64,000 nt of DNA, from the NCBI GenBank assembly GCA_913776825.1, contig CAJYPV010000026.1, positions 124,001 through 188,000 on the forward strand. Direction: 5' to 3'. The notes beneath the pieces were generated by a model that was not told the origin of the DNA, did no database searches, and saw only the letters and a list, made by a program, of their open reading frames with translations. Origin of the DNA: Burkholderiaceae bacterium. GTDB lineage: Bacteria > Pseudomonadota > Gammaproteobacteria > Burkholderiales > Burkholderiaceae_C. How positions within the stretch are numbered: the stretch's first letter is position 1; each line of letters starts with the position of its first letter. This document shows positions 16,051 to 25,130 of the stretch, piece after piece. Position numbers and translations under genes: made by a program.

Positions 16051-18336
16051 ATGCAGCATTCACATCCTGTCGTTTCGGCCGAACCGGCCTTGCAGGCGCT
16101 GAAAGCGCACCTGCGCCAAGGCGAGAACGTTCGGGCGACCCTGGAGGTTGACCTGGATTCGGCCCTGCGATTTGCCAGCGGGGTGTTGCAACTGACCAAC
16201 GAACGGCTGCTGGCCTGGGACCCGGACAGCGCCCGCATCCGGGAATGGCCGCTCACCCCGGATCTTCGGCTCGAGCTGTCCGACCATGCCGGCCTGGGCC
16301 TGCTGGACCTGATCGATGACCGCGGCCGGGTGGCGCTGTGGCGCTTCACCATGCGGGTCAACCTGCAGGCGCAGCGCTTCCAGGATGCCTTCGCCAAGCG
16401 CGACGAGCCGGTCGCCCAGCAGGCCGAAGACCTGCAGCTGTGCCCCAGCTGCCAGGCCGTCCTGCCCGAAGACAGCGAGGAATGCCCCAGCTGTGCCCGC
16501 GAGCTGCACACGCCGCCCTCGACTTGGGTGCTGCTGCGTCTGTGGCGCTTCGCGCGCCCATACCGCGGCCAGCTGCTGCTCGGTTTCCTGCTGATGCTGG
16601 GCGCGACCGGCGCGACGCTGGTCTCGCCCTATCTGACGATGCCGTTGATGGACAACGTGCTCATCCCGTTCCAGCAGGGCAAGGAGATCGATACCGGTCT
16701 GGTGGCGCTCTACCTGAGCGGCCTGCTGGGCGCGGCGCTCGTGTCCTGGGTGTTGAGCTGGGCCAGGACCTACATCCTGGCGCTGGTCTCGGAACGCATC
16801 GCTGCCGACCTGCGCACCGCCACCTTCGATCACCTGCTGGGACTGTCGCTGGAGTATTTCGGCTCCAAGCGCACCGGCGACCTGATGAGCCGCATCGGTT
16901 CCGAAACCGACCGCATCAGCGTCTTTCTGTCGCTGCATGCGCTGGACTTCATCACCGACTGCCTGATGCTGCTGATGATCACGGTGATCCTGTTCAGCAC
17001 CAATCCCTGGCTGGCGCTCGCCACGCTGGTGCCGCTGCCCTTCATCGCCTGGATGATCCACATGGTGCGGGACCGGCTGCGCACCGGCTTCGAGAAGATC
17101 GACCGGGTCTGGGGTGAGGTGACCTCGGTGCTGGCGGACACCATTCCCGGCATCCGCGTGGTCAAGGCTTTTGCACAGGAGCGCCGCGAAGCGCAACGCT
17201 TCAAGCAGGCCAATCAGCACAACCTGGTGGTCAATGACCGGCTGAACAAGACCTGGAGCCTGTTCACCCCCAGCGTGGCGCTGCTGACCGAAATCGGCCT
17301 GCTGGTCGTCTGGGCCTTCGGCATCTATCTGATCGCGCATGCGCAGATCACCGTCGGCACGCTGACCGCGTTCCTGGCCTACATCGGCCGGTTCTACGGA
17401 AGGCTGGATTCGATGAGCCGCATCGTCTCGGTGACGCAGAAGGCGGCCTCCGGCGCCAAGCGGATCTTCGACATCCTCGACCACCAATCCAACGTGCCGG
17501 AGCCGACCTCGCCCGCCACGCTGGACAAGGTGGAAGGCGGCATCACGCTGCAGGACATCGGCTTCCGTTACGGCAACCGCACGGTCATCCGCGACCTGAA
17601 CCTGCAGATCAAGCCCGGTGAAATGATCGGTCTGGTGGGTCACAGCGGCTCGGGCAAGAGCACGCTGGTCAACCTGATCTGCCGCTTCTATGACGTGACC
17701 GAAGGCGCGATCAAGGTGGACGGCGTGGACCTGCGACGCTTCCGCCTGTCCGACTACCGCCGCCACATCGGCCTGGTGTTGCAGGAGCCGTTCCTGTTCT
17801 TCGGCACCATCGCGGAGAACATCGCCTACGGCAAACCCGATGCGACCCGCGAGGAGATCGTGGCCGCCGCTCGCGCCGCGCATGCGCATGAATTCATCCT
17901 GCGGCTGCCGCAGGGCTACGACTCGCTGGTGGGTGAGCGCGGCCAGGGGCTGTCCGGCGGCGAGCGCCAGCGCATCTCGATCGCGCGGGCGCTGCTGATC
18001 GATCCGCGCATCCTGATCATGGATGAGGCGACGTCCGCCGTGGACACCGAGACCGAGAAGGAAATCCAGAAGGCGCTGGACAACCTCGTCCGCGGCCGCA
18101 CCACGATCGCGATCGCCCACCGCCTGTCGACGCTGCGCAAGGCGGATCGGCTGGTGGTGATGGACCGCGGCGAGGTGGTGGAGGTCGGCCCGCATGATGA
18201 GCTGATCGCCAAGCGGGGCGCTTACTGGCGCTTGTGGGAGGCGCAGGTTCGCCGCGTGGACCAGGATGACGACGCGGGCGAAGGCCCGGTCATCGTGGTG
18301 CCGCCCAATGCCAATGCCCACACCGCCAATGCCTGA
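16051..18336 (+). CDS. Cyanophycin-associated ABC exporter with PH-like domain and zinc ribbon
   Basis: Fused permease-ATPase of 761 aa. Residues 1-125 have the look of a bacterial PH-like domain (GVLQLTNERLLAWD, then alternating strands around LDLIDDRGRVALWRF). A four-cysteine zinc ribbon CPSC...CPSC follows at about 131-151. The six-helix type-1 exporter domain spans about 165-460, and the nucleotide-binding domain has Walker A GHSGSGKST, signature LSGGERQR and Walker B ILIMDEATSAVDTE. Exporters of this kind usually act as homodimers in the inner membrane. It is divergent from the synthetases and 17 bp upstream of a DUF1854 gene; I recall this pair recurring beside cyanophycin genes in betaproteobacteria. 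The cargo is unknown. Confidence 0.88.
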   Translation: MQHSHPVVSAEPALQALKAHLRQGENVRATLEVDLDSALRFASGVLQLTNERLLAWDPDSARIREWPLTPDLRLELSDHAGLGLLDLIDDRGRVALWRFTMRVNLQAQRFQDAFAKRDEPVAQQAEDLQLCPSCQAVLPEDSEECPSCARELHTPPSTWVLLRLWRFARPYRGQLLLGFLLMLGATGATLVSPYLTMPLMDNVLIPFQQGKEIDTGLVALYLSGLLGAALVSWVLSWARTYILALVSERIAADLRTATFDHLLGLSLEYFGSKRTGDLMSRIGSETDRISVFLSLHALDFITDCLMLLMITVILFSTNPWLALATLVPLPFIAWMIHMVRDRLRTGFEKIDRVWGEVTSVLADTIPGIRVVKAFAQERREAQRFKQANQHNLVVNDRLNKTWSLFTPSVALLTEIGLLVVWAFGIYLIAHAQITVGTLTAFLAYIGRFYGRLDSMSRIVSVTQKAASGAKRIFDILDHQSNVPEPTSPATLDKVEGGITLQDIGFRYGNRTVIRDLNLQIKPGEMIGLVGHSGSGKSTLVNLICRFYDVTEGAIKVDGVDLRRFRLSDYRRHIGLVLQEPFLFFGTIAENIAYGKPDATREEIVAAARAAHAHEFILRLPQGYDSLVGERGQGLSGGERQRISIARALLIDPRILIMDEATSAVDTETEKEIQKALDNLVRGRTTIAIAHRLSTLRKADRLVVMDRGEVVEVGPHDELIAKRGAYWRLWEAQVRRVDQDDDAGEGPVIVVPPNANAHTANA

Positions 18337-18352
18337 CGCGACGGAGATCCCG

Positions 18353-18847
18353 ATGACTTCCAGCCCCACACCCACCGCCGACACCGCCCCGCGCCAGCTC
18401 AGCCGCAATGCCTACGGCCGCCTGATGCTGGTCGACCGCCAGGGCCAGACGCATGAGAACGTGACGCCCGTGCGGGCTCATCCGCTGAGCGCGCCGGACG
18501 AGGGCATCGCCTTCGTCGGCACCGATGGCCATGAGGTGGCCTGGATCGATCACATCGACCAGCTGCCGGACGATCAACGGTCGCTGCTGCGCGAGGAATT
18601 CGCCGGCCGCGAGCTGACGCCGACGGTGCATCAGCTGCTGGCCGTGTCGACCTTCTCCACGCCCAGCGAATGGACGGTGGAGACCGATCGCGGCCAGACC
18701 CGATTCATCCTCAAGAGCGAAGAAGACATTCGTCGCCTGGGCGAGGGTCGGCTGCTGATCGCCAGCAGCCACGGTCTGCATTTCATGGTGCCGGACCGAT
18801 TCGCGATGGATCGGGCGTCTCGCCGCCTGCTGGAGCGTTTTCTCTGA
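18353..18847 (+). CDS. DUF1854 protein, cyanophycin-associated
   Basis: Cytoplasmic 164-aa protein of the DUF1854 family, with no signal peptide or membrane segment. Visible conserved stretches are RNAYGRLMLVDRQG, VTPVRAHPLSAPDEGIAFVG, EVAWIDHIDQLPDD and FAGRELTPTVHQL. The ATG at 18353 has GGAG 6-7 nt upstream and lies 17 bp after the ABC exporter stop, so it is the second gene of that operon. The family's biochemical role is not known. Co-occurrence with the exporter suggests that it modulates the transporter or senses the same ligand, but this is inference. Confidence 0.85.
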   Translation: MTSSPTPTADTAPRQLSRNAYGRLMLVDRQGQTHENVTPVRAHPLSAPDEGIAFVGTDGHEVAWIDHIDQLPDDQRSLLREEFAGRELTPTVHQLLAVSTFSTPSEWTVETDRGQTRFILKSEEDIRRLGEGRLLIASSHGLHFMVPDRFAMDRASRRLLERFL

Positions 18848-18892
18848 GCGGCGCGGGCGCGGGCTCGGGCCTCGCCTGGGCGGGTCGGCGCG

Positions 18893-18919
18893 AGGCGCAG
18901 TAGGCGCAGTAGGCGCGGC
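18893..18919. repeat. 9-bp tandem repeat (AGGCGCAGT, three units)
   Basis: Two exact copies of AGGCGCAGT followed by AGGCGCGGC, in the gap between the DUF1854 gene and liuA. It is a simple slippage-type repeat with no evident function. Confidence 0.6.
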
Positions 18920-19055
18920 AGGCGAGGGCGACTGCCATCGGCGCCGCCGCTGTCGCCTGGCCGGCCCGGCTTGGCTTGGCCAGCCGCCGGCACGCTTCGG
19001 GCGCCTCCTTAAGTAGTTTTGCAATGCCCGCAGCCGAACCGTCACGCCCTACAAT

Positions 19056-19075
19056 TGACGTTTACGTAAACGTCA
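19056..19075. promoter_or_regulatory. 20-bp perfect palindrome, probable LiuR-type operator of liuA
   Basis: TGACGTTTACGTAAACGTCA is a perfect palindrome 57 bp before the isovaleryl-CoA dehydrogenase start. A perfect -10-like TACAAT (19050-19055) abuts its left edge and TTGACG (19055-19060) overlaps it, so a bound protein would control transcription here. The core TTTACGTAAA resembles sites I recall for LiuR, a MerR-family regulator of leucine and isovalerate genes in proteobacteria. The identity of the regulator is inferred. Confidence 0.6.
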
Positions 19076-19132
19076 CAACATGAATCGTCAACCGCGGCTT
19101 CCGTCGCGGGGAGTCGGTCGAGGAGACAACCC

Positions 19133-20311
19133 ATGAGCCTGCCAGGTCTGAATTTCCATCTCGGCGAAGACATCGATGCGCTGCGTGATGCGGTGCGGGA
19201 CTTCGCCCAGGCCGAGATCGCGCCGCGCGCGGCGGAGATCGATCGCAGCGACCAGTTCCCGATGGACCTGTGGCGCAAGATGGGTGAGCTGGGCGTGCTG
19301 GGCATCACCGTGCCCGAGACCTACGGCGGCGCGGGCATGGGCTATCTGGCCCACATGGTGGCGATGGAAGAGATCAGCCGGGCGTCCGCCTCGGTGGGTC
19401 TGAGCTACGGCGCCCACAGCAATCTGTGCGTCAACCAGATCAAGCGCAACGGCAACGACGCGCAGAAGCAGAAGTACCTGCCCAAGCTGATCAGCGGCGA
19501 ACATGTCGGCGCGCTGGCGATGAGCGAGCCCGGCGCGGGCTCGGATGTCGTCAGCATGAAACTGCGGGCCGAAGACAAGGGCGGCCATTACCTGCTCAAC
19601 GGCACCAAGATGTGGATCACCAATGGCCCGGACGCCGATACGCTGGTGGTCTATGCGAAGACCGAGCCCGAACTCGGCGCCCGCGGCATGACCGCCTTCC
19701 TGATCGAGAAGGGCATGAAGGGCTTCTCCATCGCCCAGAAGCTGGACAAGCTCGGCATGCGCGGCAGCCACACCGGCGAGCTGGTGTTCCAGGATGTCGA
19801 AGTGCCGGCCGAGAACGTGCTGGGCCAGGTCGGCGGTGGGACGAAGGTGCTGATGTCCGGCCTGGACTATGAGCGCGCGGTGCTGGCGGCCGGTCCGATC
19901 GGCATCATGCAGGCGGTGATGGACAACGTCGTGCCCTACATCCACGACCGCAAGCAGTTCGGCCAGAGCATCGGCGAATTCCAGCTGATCCAGGGCAAGG
20001 TCGCCGACATGTACACGGTGCTGCAGGCGGCGCGCGCCTTCTGCTACACCGTCGGCAAGAACCTGGATGCGCTGGACGGCGCCCATGTGCGGCAAGTGCG
20101 CAAGGACTGCGCCTCGGTCATTCTCTGGTGCGCCGAGAAGGCCACCTGGATGGCCGGCGAAGGCATCCAGATCTTCGGCGGCAACGGCTACATCAACGAC
20201 TATCCGCTGGGTCGCCTCTGGCGCGACGCGAAGCTCTACGAAATCGGCGCGGGCACGTCCGAGATCCGGCGGATGCTGATTGGACGCGAGCTGTTTGCCG
20301 AAACGATGTGA
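19133..20311 (+). CDS. liuA: Isovaleryl-CoA dehydrogenase
   Basis: FAD enzyme of 392 aa that oxidises isovaleryl-CoA to 3-methylcrotonyl-CoA in leucine breakdown, passing electrons to ETF. Family motifs include [14 protein letters not shown] (129-142), [18 protein letters not shown] and the C-terminal [34 protein letters not shown]. The catalytic base sits at Glu247 in GLDYER, the position typical of isovaleryl-CoA dehydrogenases, whereas short- and medium-chain enzymes use a Glu in the [12 protein letters not shown] region. AGGAG lies 9 nt before the ATG. A 20-bp palindrome upstream suggests substrate-responsive control. The usual next genes of a liu operon (methylcrotonyl-CoA carboxylase) are not in this window. 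Confidence 0.93.
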   Translation: MSLPGLNFHLGEDIDALRDAVRDFAQAEIAPRAAEIDRSDQFPMDLWRKMGELGVLGITVPETYGGAGMGYLAHMVAMEEISRASASVGLSYGAHSNLCVNQIKRNGNDAQKQKYLPKLISGEHVGALAMSEPGAGSDVVSMKLRAEDKGGHYLLNGTKMWITNGPDADTLVVYAKTEPELGARGMTAFLIEKGMKGFSIAQKLDKLGMRGSHTGELVFQDVEVPAENVLGQVGGGTKVLMSGLDYERAVLAAGPIGIMQAVMDNVVPYIHDRKQFGQSIGEFQLIQGKVADMYTVLQAARAFCYTVGKNLDALDGAHVRQVRKDCASVILWCAEKATWMAGEGIQIFGGNGYINDYPLGRLWRDAKLYEIGAGTSEIRRMLIGRELFAETM

Positions 20312-20372
20312 GTCGGAGGGCCGCCGCGCCCCCGATCCCCACGGGTGTCGATAACGACGCGACAATGTCCTG

Positions 20373-21047
20373 ATGAGCACGAATCAACTTCAAGACCTGC
20401 TGGACAACAACAAGCGCTGGGCCGAGGAAACCGAGGAGCAGACGCCGGGATTTTTCTCGCGCTTGTTGAAGCAGCAGACGCCGCAATACCTGTGGATCGG
20501 TTGCGCTGACAGCCGCGTGCCGGCCAATGAGCTGGTCGACCTGCTGCCGGGCGAGCTGTTCGTGCACCGCAATGTGGCCAACGTGGTGGTGCACAGCGAT
20601 CTGAACTGCCTCTCGGTGATGCAGTTCGCGGTGGATCAGTTGAAGGTGCGGCACATCATCATCGTCGGCCACAGCAACTGCGGTGGCGTGCGGGCAGCCC
20701 TGCAGGACCTGCGCGTCGGGCTGGTCGACAACTGGCTGCGCCATGTGCAGGACGTGCGCAACCATCACCAAACCTGGCTGGACACGCTGGACGCGGACCA
20801 GCGCGTGAATGCGCTGTGCGAGCTGAATGTGCTGGAGCAGGCGCGCAATGCCTGCCAGACCACGGTGGTGCAGGATGCCTGGTCGCGCGGCCAGTCGGTG
20901 ACGGTGCACGGCTGGGTCTACGGTCTGCACAACGGACTGTTGAAGGACTTGAGCGTCAGCGCCGCCAGCTCGGAAGATGTCGGTCCGGCCTATCACCGCG
21001 CGCTGGACGCGCTGCACCGCCGCTACGAGGCGGCCACCGGCGGCTGA
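20373..21047 (+). CDS. can: Beta-class carbonic anhydrase
   Basis: Zinc enzyme of 224 aa converting CO2 and water to bicarbonate. All zinc and catalytic residues are visible: Cys44, Asp46 and Arg48 in WIGCADSRVP, and His100 and Cys103 in VGHSNCGGV. The length and the N-terminal LQDLLDNNKRWAEE are those of the Escherichia coli Can type. It lies 61 bp after liuA. Bicarbonate supply would serve biotin carboxylases such as methylcrotonyl-CoA carboxylase in leucine degradation, a plausible reason for the placement, though the link is inference. Confidence 0.93.
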   Translation: MSTNQLQDLLDNNKRWAEETEEQTPGFFSRLLKQQTPQYLWIGCADSRVPANELVDLLPGELFVHRNVANVVVHSDLNCLSVMQFAVDQLKVRHIIIVGHSNCGGVRAALQDLRVGLVDNWLRHVQDVRNHHQTWLDTLDADQRVNALCELNVLEQARNACQTTVVQDAWSRGQSVTVHGWVYGLHNGLLKDLSVSAASSEDVGPAYHRALDALHRRYEAATGG

Positions 21048-21110
21048 CCCGCGCGGCGGCGCGGTCCGGCCTCATCGGTCCCATCCCCCACGGCAGAACA
21101 GGCGGCCCGC

Positions 21111-22997
21111 ATGTTCCCTCACGAGCTCACCGATCCGCGCGCTTTTGAGATCGCGCAGGCCTTGCTGGAGGGATTCAACAAGCATTACCGCCTGTTCCGC
21201 GCCGCGTCGGCCACCGCCAAGCAACGCTTCGAGCAGGCGGACTGGCACGGCCAGCAGCGCGCGCAGCGTGAGCGCATCGAGTTCTACGACCTGCGGGTGG
21301 ACGAAGCCGTCGCGCTGCTGGAGCAACGCTATCGCACCAGCGAGCTGCCCAGCGAGGTCTGGCAGCAAGTGAAGCTGCATTACATCGGCCTGCTGACCAA
21401 CCATCGGCAGCCGGAACTGGCGGAGACCTTCTTCAACTCGGTCTGCACCCGGCTGCTGCATCACCGCTATTTCCACAACGAATTCATCTTCGTCCGGCCG
21501 GCCATCTCGACCGAATACATCGAGAACGACGAGCCCGCCGCGCAGCCCACCTATCGCTGCTATTACCCGCTGAAGGACACGCTGCGCGACACATTCATGC
21601 GCATCGTCTGGAACTTCCAGCTGGCGCTCGAATTCGAGGACCTCGGCCGCGACGTGGACTGCGTGCTGCGCGCGATTGATCGCGAGCTCGGCGCCTTCCG
21701 CTGGCGCACCAACTTCCAGGTGCAGGTGCTGTCGTCGCTGTTCTACCGGAACAAGGGCGCCTACATCGTCGGCAAGATCGTCAACGGCTTCACCGAGACG
21801 CCGTTCGCGCTGCCCATCCTGCATCAGGAGCCACCGGTCGGGACCGCGCCCGCCGGCAGCACCGACCCTGGCGCTGCAGTCTCGACGGCCGCCACGCCCC
21901 CGCCGCAGACGCCGCGCCAGCTCTACATCGATGCCGCCTTGTTCGGCGAGGACGACCTGCTGATGCTGTTCAGCTTCGCCCGCGCTTATTTCCTGGTGGA
22001 CATGGAAGTGCCCAGCGCCTACGTGCAGTTCTTGCGCTCGCTGATGCCGCGCAAGCCGCGTTCGGAAATCTATTCGACCTTGGGCCTGCAGAAGCAGGGC
22101 AAGAACCTGTTCTACCGGGACTTCCTCAATCACCTGCGCCACAGCAGCGACCAGTTCCGTATCGCGCCCGGCATCAAGGGCATGGTGATGCTGGTGTTCG
22201 ATCTGCCGTCCTATCCCTTCGTGTTCAAGGTGATCAAGGACTTCTATCCGCCGCAGAAGGACACGACGCGCGAGCAGATCCAGGCCAAGTATTTGCTGGT
22301 CAAGCAGCATGATCGGGTCGGGCGCATGGCCGACACGCTGGAGTACACCCAGGTCGCGTTTCCGCGTCACCGCTTCGAGGAAGAGCTGATCGCCGAGCTG
22401 CGGCATTTCTGCCCGTCGCTGCTGGAAGAGAGCGGCGACGATCTGGTGATCAAGCATCTCTACATCGAGCGCCGCATGGTGCCGCTCAACCTCTATCTGC
22501 AAGAGGCCTCACCGGCGCAACTGGCACATGCGGTGGTGGAGTACGGCAATGCGATCAAGGACATGGTCGCGGCCAACATCTTCCCCGGCGACATGCTGTG
22601 GAAGAACTTCGGCGTGACGCGGCATGGCAAGGTGGTCTTCTATGACTACGATGAAATCGAGTACCTGACCGATTGCCAGTTCCGCGCCGTGCCGCAGCCG
22701 CGCAATGAGGAAGAAGAAATGTCGGGCGAGATCTGGTATCAAGTCCGCAAGCATGATGTCTTTCCCGAGACCTTCGGCCCCTTCCTGCTCGGCCATCCCG
22801 GCGTGCGCGAGGTCTTCATGGCCCATCACGCCGATCTGCTCGATCCCGCGTTCTGGCAGGCCCACAAGCAGCGCATCCTGGCCGGCCATGTGCACGATGT
22901 CTTCCCGTATGACCCGCACAAGCGCTTCCACATCCATGACGCGGCGCCCGCGCTGAAGGCGCCCGATCCGGAGGACCGTGAACTGCCGATCCATTGA
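21111..22997 (+). CDS. aceK: Isocitrate dehydrogenase kinase/phosphatase
   Basis: Bifunctional enzyme of 628 aa that phosphorylates and dephosphorylates isocitrate dehydrogenase, directing carbon between the TCA cycle and the glyoxylate shunt during growth on acetate or acyl-CoA. Recognisable parts are the N-terminal regulatory helices with [34 protein letters not shown] split by short gaps, the nucleotide-loop region [26 protein letters not shown] (352-377), and the [10 protein letters not shown] metal-site motif near 510. A Pro/Ala/Thr-rich segment at about 240-270 looks like a flexible insertion. Its place between carbonic anhydrase and thiolase fits growth on acyl substrates. aceA and aceB are not in view. 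Confidence 0.93.
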   Translation: MFPHELTDPRAFEIAQALLEGFNKHYRLFRAASATAKQRFEQADWHGQQRAQRERIEFYDLRVDEAVALLEQRYRTSELPSEVWQQVKLHYIGLLTNHRQPELAETFFNSVCTRLLHHRYFHNEFIFVRPAISTEYIENDEPAAQPTYRCYYPLKDTLRDTFMRIVWNFQLALEFEDLGRDVDCVLRAIDRELGAFRWRTNFQVQVLSSLFYRNKGAYIVGKIVNGFTETPFALPILHQEPPVGTAPAGSTDPGAAVSTAATPPPQTPRQLYIDAALFGEDDLLMLFSFARAYFLVDMEVPSAYVQFLRSLMPRKPRSEIYSTLGLQKQGKNLFYRDFLNHLRHSSDQFRIAPGIKGMVMLVFDLPSYPFVFKVIKDFYPPQKDTTREQIQAKYLLVKQHDRVGRMADTLEYTQVAFPRHRFEEELIAELRHFCPSLLEESGDDLVIKHLYIERRMVPLNLYLQEASPAQLAHAVVEYGNAIKDMVAANIFPGDMLWKNFGVTRHGKVVFYDYDEIEYLTDCQFRAVPQPRNEEEEMSGEIWYQVRKHDVFPETFGPFLLGHPGVREVFMAHHADLLDPAFWQAHKQRILAGHVHDVFPYDPHKRFHIHDAAPALKAPDPEDRELPIH

Positions 22998-23098
22998 GCC
23001 CGCTCGTCGATGTCGGCGCCACGGCGCGAGGCCTCGCTCGTTCGTTGTCCCGATTCATTCCTAGACCGCTTCGCTGAATTCCACTGAAGGAGACTTCC

Positions 23099-24277
23099 AT
23101 GTCCGATCCCATCGTCATCGTTTCTGCCGCCCGTACCCCGATCGGCGGCCTGCTGGGCGACTTCTCCGGCCTCGCGGCCTGGGAGTTGGGCGCCGTGGCG
23201 ATCAAGGCCGCCGTCGAGCGGGCCGGTGTGTCCACCGACGCCATCCAGGAGGCCTTCATGGGCAACTGCCTGATGGCCGGTCAGGGCCAGGCGCCCGCCC
23301 GTCAGGCGGTGCTGAAGGCCGGGCTGCCGCAATCGGTCGGCGCCGTGACGCTGTCCAAGATGTGCGGCGCCGGCATGCGCGCGGTCATGTTCGCGCACGA
23401 CACGCTCAAGGCCGAGAGCGCCGACATCCTGATCGCCGGCGGCATGGAGTCCATGACCAATGCGCCGCATCTGATGTTCGCGCGCAAGGGCGTGAAGTAC
23501 GGCGCGGCCCAGATGTACGACCACATGGCGCTGGACGGCCTGGAAGACGCCTATGAGCGCGGCAAGGCCATGGGCGTGTTCGCCGAGCAATGCGTCGACA
23601 AGTACGCCTTCAGCCGTGAAGCGCAGGACCAGTTTGCGATTGCCTCGACCGAGCGCAGCAAGCGCGCCAATGAAGACGGCAGCTTCAGCTGGGAAATCGC
23701 GCCGGTGACGCTGGCAGGCAAGGGCGGCGAGACCGTGATCGCCCGCGACGAGCAGCCGTTCAAGGCCAAGCTGGACAAGATCCCCGGCCTCAAGCCCGCG
23801 TTCAAGAAGGACGGCACCATCACCGCGGCGACGTCGTCGTCGATCAGCGATGGCGCCGCCGCGATGGTGCTGATGCGTGAGTCGACCGCCCGCCGCCTGG
23901 GCGTCGCGCCGGTGGCTCGCATCGTCGGCACGGCGGTGCATGCCAATGCGCCGGAATGGTTCACCACCGCCCCGGTGGGCGCGATCCAGAAGCTGCTGGC
24001 CAAGAACGGCTGGGATGCCAAGAGCGTCGATCTGTGGGAAGTGAACGAGGCGTTCGCGGCGGTGACCATGGCGGCGATGGCCGAGTTCAAGCTGCCGCAT
24101 GAGATCGTCAACGTGAACGGCGGCGCCGTGGCCCTGGGCCATCCGATCGGCGCGTCGGGTGCGCGCATCCTGGTCACGCTGCTGGGCGCGCTCAAGCATC
24201 GCGGCCTGAAGCGCGGCGTTGCCGCGCTGTGCATCGGCGGTGGCGAAGCGACCGCCGTCGGCGTGGAACTGGTCTGA
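23099..24277 (+). CDS. atoB: Acetyl-CoA C-acetyltransferase (thiolase)
   Basis: Thiolase II of 392 aa that condenses two acetyl-CoA to acetoacetyl-CoA or cleaves the reverse. Catalytic residues are Cys89 in LSKMCGAGM, His348 in ALGHPIGASG and Cys378 in ALCIGGGEA. AAGGAG lies 6-7 nt before the ATG. It follows aceK after a 101-bp gap and precedes an SDR gene on the same strand. In this group thiolases of this type serve both ketone-body/leucine breakdown and polyhydroxybutyrate synthesis; the neighbours favour catabolism. The symbol phaA would be equally defensible from sequence alone. Confidence 0.92.
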   Translation: MSDPIVIVSAARTPIGGLLGDFSGLAAWELGAVAIKAAVERAGVSTDAIQEAFMGNCLMAGQGQAPARQAVLKAGLPQSVGAVTLSKMCGAGMRAVMFAHDTLKAESADILIAGGMESMTNAPHLMFARKGVKYGAAQMYDHMALDGLEDAYERGKAMGVFAEQCVDKYAFSREAQDQFAIASTERSKRANEDGSFSWEIAPVTLAGKGGETVIARDEQPFKAKLDKIPGLKPAFKKDGTITAATSSSISDGAAAMVLMRESTARRLGVAPVARIVGTAVHANAPEWFTTAPVGAIQKLLAKNGWDAKSVDLWEVNEAFAAVTMAAMAEFKLPHEIVNVNGGAVALGHPIGASGARILVTLLGALKHRGLKRGVAALCIGGGEATAVGVELV

Positions 24278-24338
24278 TGAGCCGCACGCTTGTGATGACG
24301 CGCCTGCGCGCGGGCACTGGCTCAACGGGAGCTTCGGC

Positions 24339-25007
24339 ATGACGCAGGTGCTGATCATTGGCGCCTCGCGGGGCATCGGCCTGGAACTGGTGCGTCAGCA
24401 TCGGGATGCGGGCGATACCGTGGTGGCCACTGCCCGCGACGAAGAAAGCCTGACCCGCCTGCGGACGCTCGGCGCCACCGCTATCAAGCTGGATGTGTCG
24501 GACGTGGTCAGCATCGCCGGCCTGGCCTGGCAGCTCGACGGCTTCCAGTTCAACCGGGTGATGTATGTGGCGGGCGTTTACGGCCCGCGCACGATGGGCC
24601 TGCAACCGCCCAGCGTCGCGGACTTCGATGCCGTCATGCACACCAATGTGCTGGGCCCGATGCGGGTCTTGCCGCAGCTGATGGATGCGCTGGCGCCGGA
24701 TGCCCGCATCGGCATCCTGTCGTCGCGCATGGGCTCGATGACCTTGCGGGCCAACTCGGCCGGCTGGGTCTATCGCGCGTCCAAGGCCGCGGCGAATTCG
24801 GTGATGCGGGACATCGCCCTGTCGCTTGATGGCCGCGCGTTCTGTGTCAGTCTGCATCCCGGCTGGGTGAAGACCGACATGGGCGGCCAGGAGGCCGACA
24901 TCGATGCGCCCACCAGCGCGGCCTCGCTGCGTCGGGTGCTCGATGGGCTGAAGCCGGGCGACAACGGCCAGTTCCTGAACTACGACGGCACTCCGCTGCC
25001 CTGGTGA
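24339..25007 (+). CDS. Short-chain dehydrogenase/reductase
   Basis: Cytosolic SDR of 222 aa. The Rossmann motif GASRGIG is at residues 8-14, the catalytic Ser at 128-129 (LSSRMGSM) and Tyr145-x3-Lys149 (YRASK). The short, C-factor-like form lacks the long substrate loop of classical enzymes. GGAG precedes the ATG at 24339 by 8 nt, which sets this start over a longer frame that overlaps the thiolase. The substrate is unknown; its position between thiolase and acyl-CoA dehydrogenase suggests a reduced acyl or keto intermediate. Confidence 0.87.
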   Translation: MTQVLIIGASRGIGLELVRQHRDAGDTVVATARDEESLTRLRTLGATAIKLDVSDVVSIAGLAWQLDGFQFNRVMYVAGVYGPRTMGLQPPSVADFDAVMHTNVLGPMRVLPQLMDALAPDARIGILSSRMGSMTLRANSAGWVYRASKAAANSVMRDIALSLDGRAFCVSLHPGWVKTDMGGQEADIDAPTSAASLRRVLDGLKPGDNGQFLNYDGTPLPW

Positions 25008-25130
25008 TGGCCACGGCCCGCCCCCGCTGCGCACCGGCCATCCGCCGCGTGGCCGCGCGGGGTGCCGGGCCTCTCGCGCCCTGATCGGGCGCTCTCAATT
25101 TCATGACCCGCTGATCCGGGTCGGACCGAC

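Noticed and set aside
16060..18408. 782-codon minus-strand frame opposite the ABC exporter
   Set aside because: Antisense shadow; exporter motifs are all on the plus strand.
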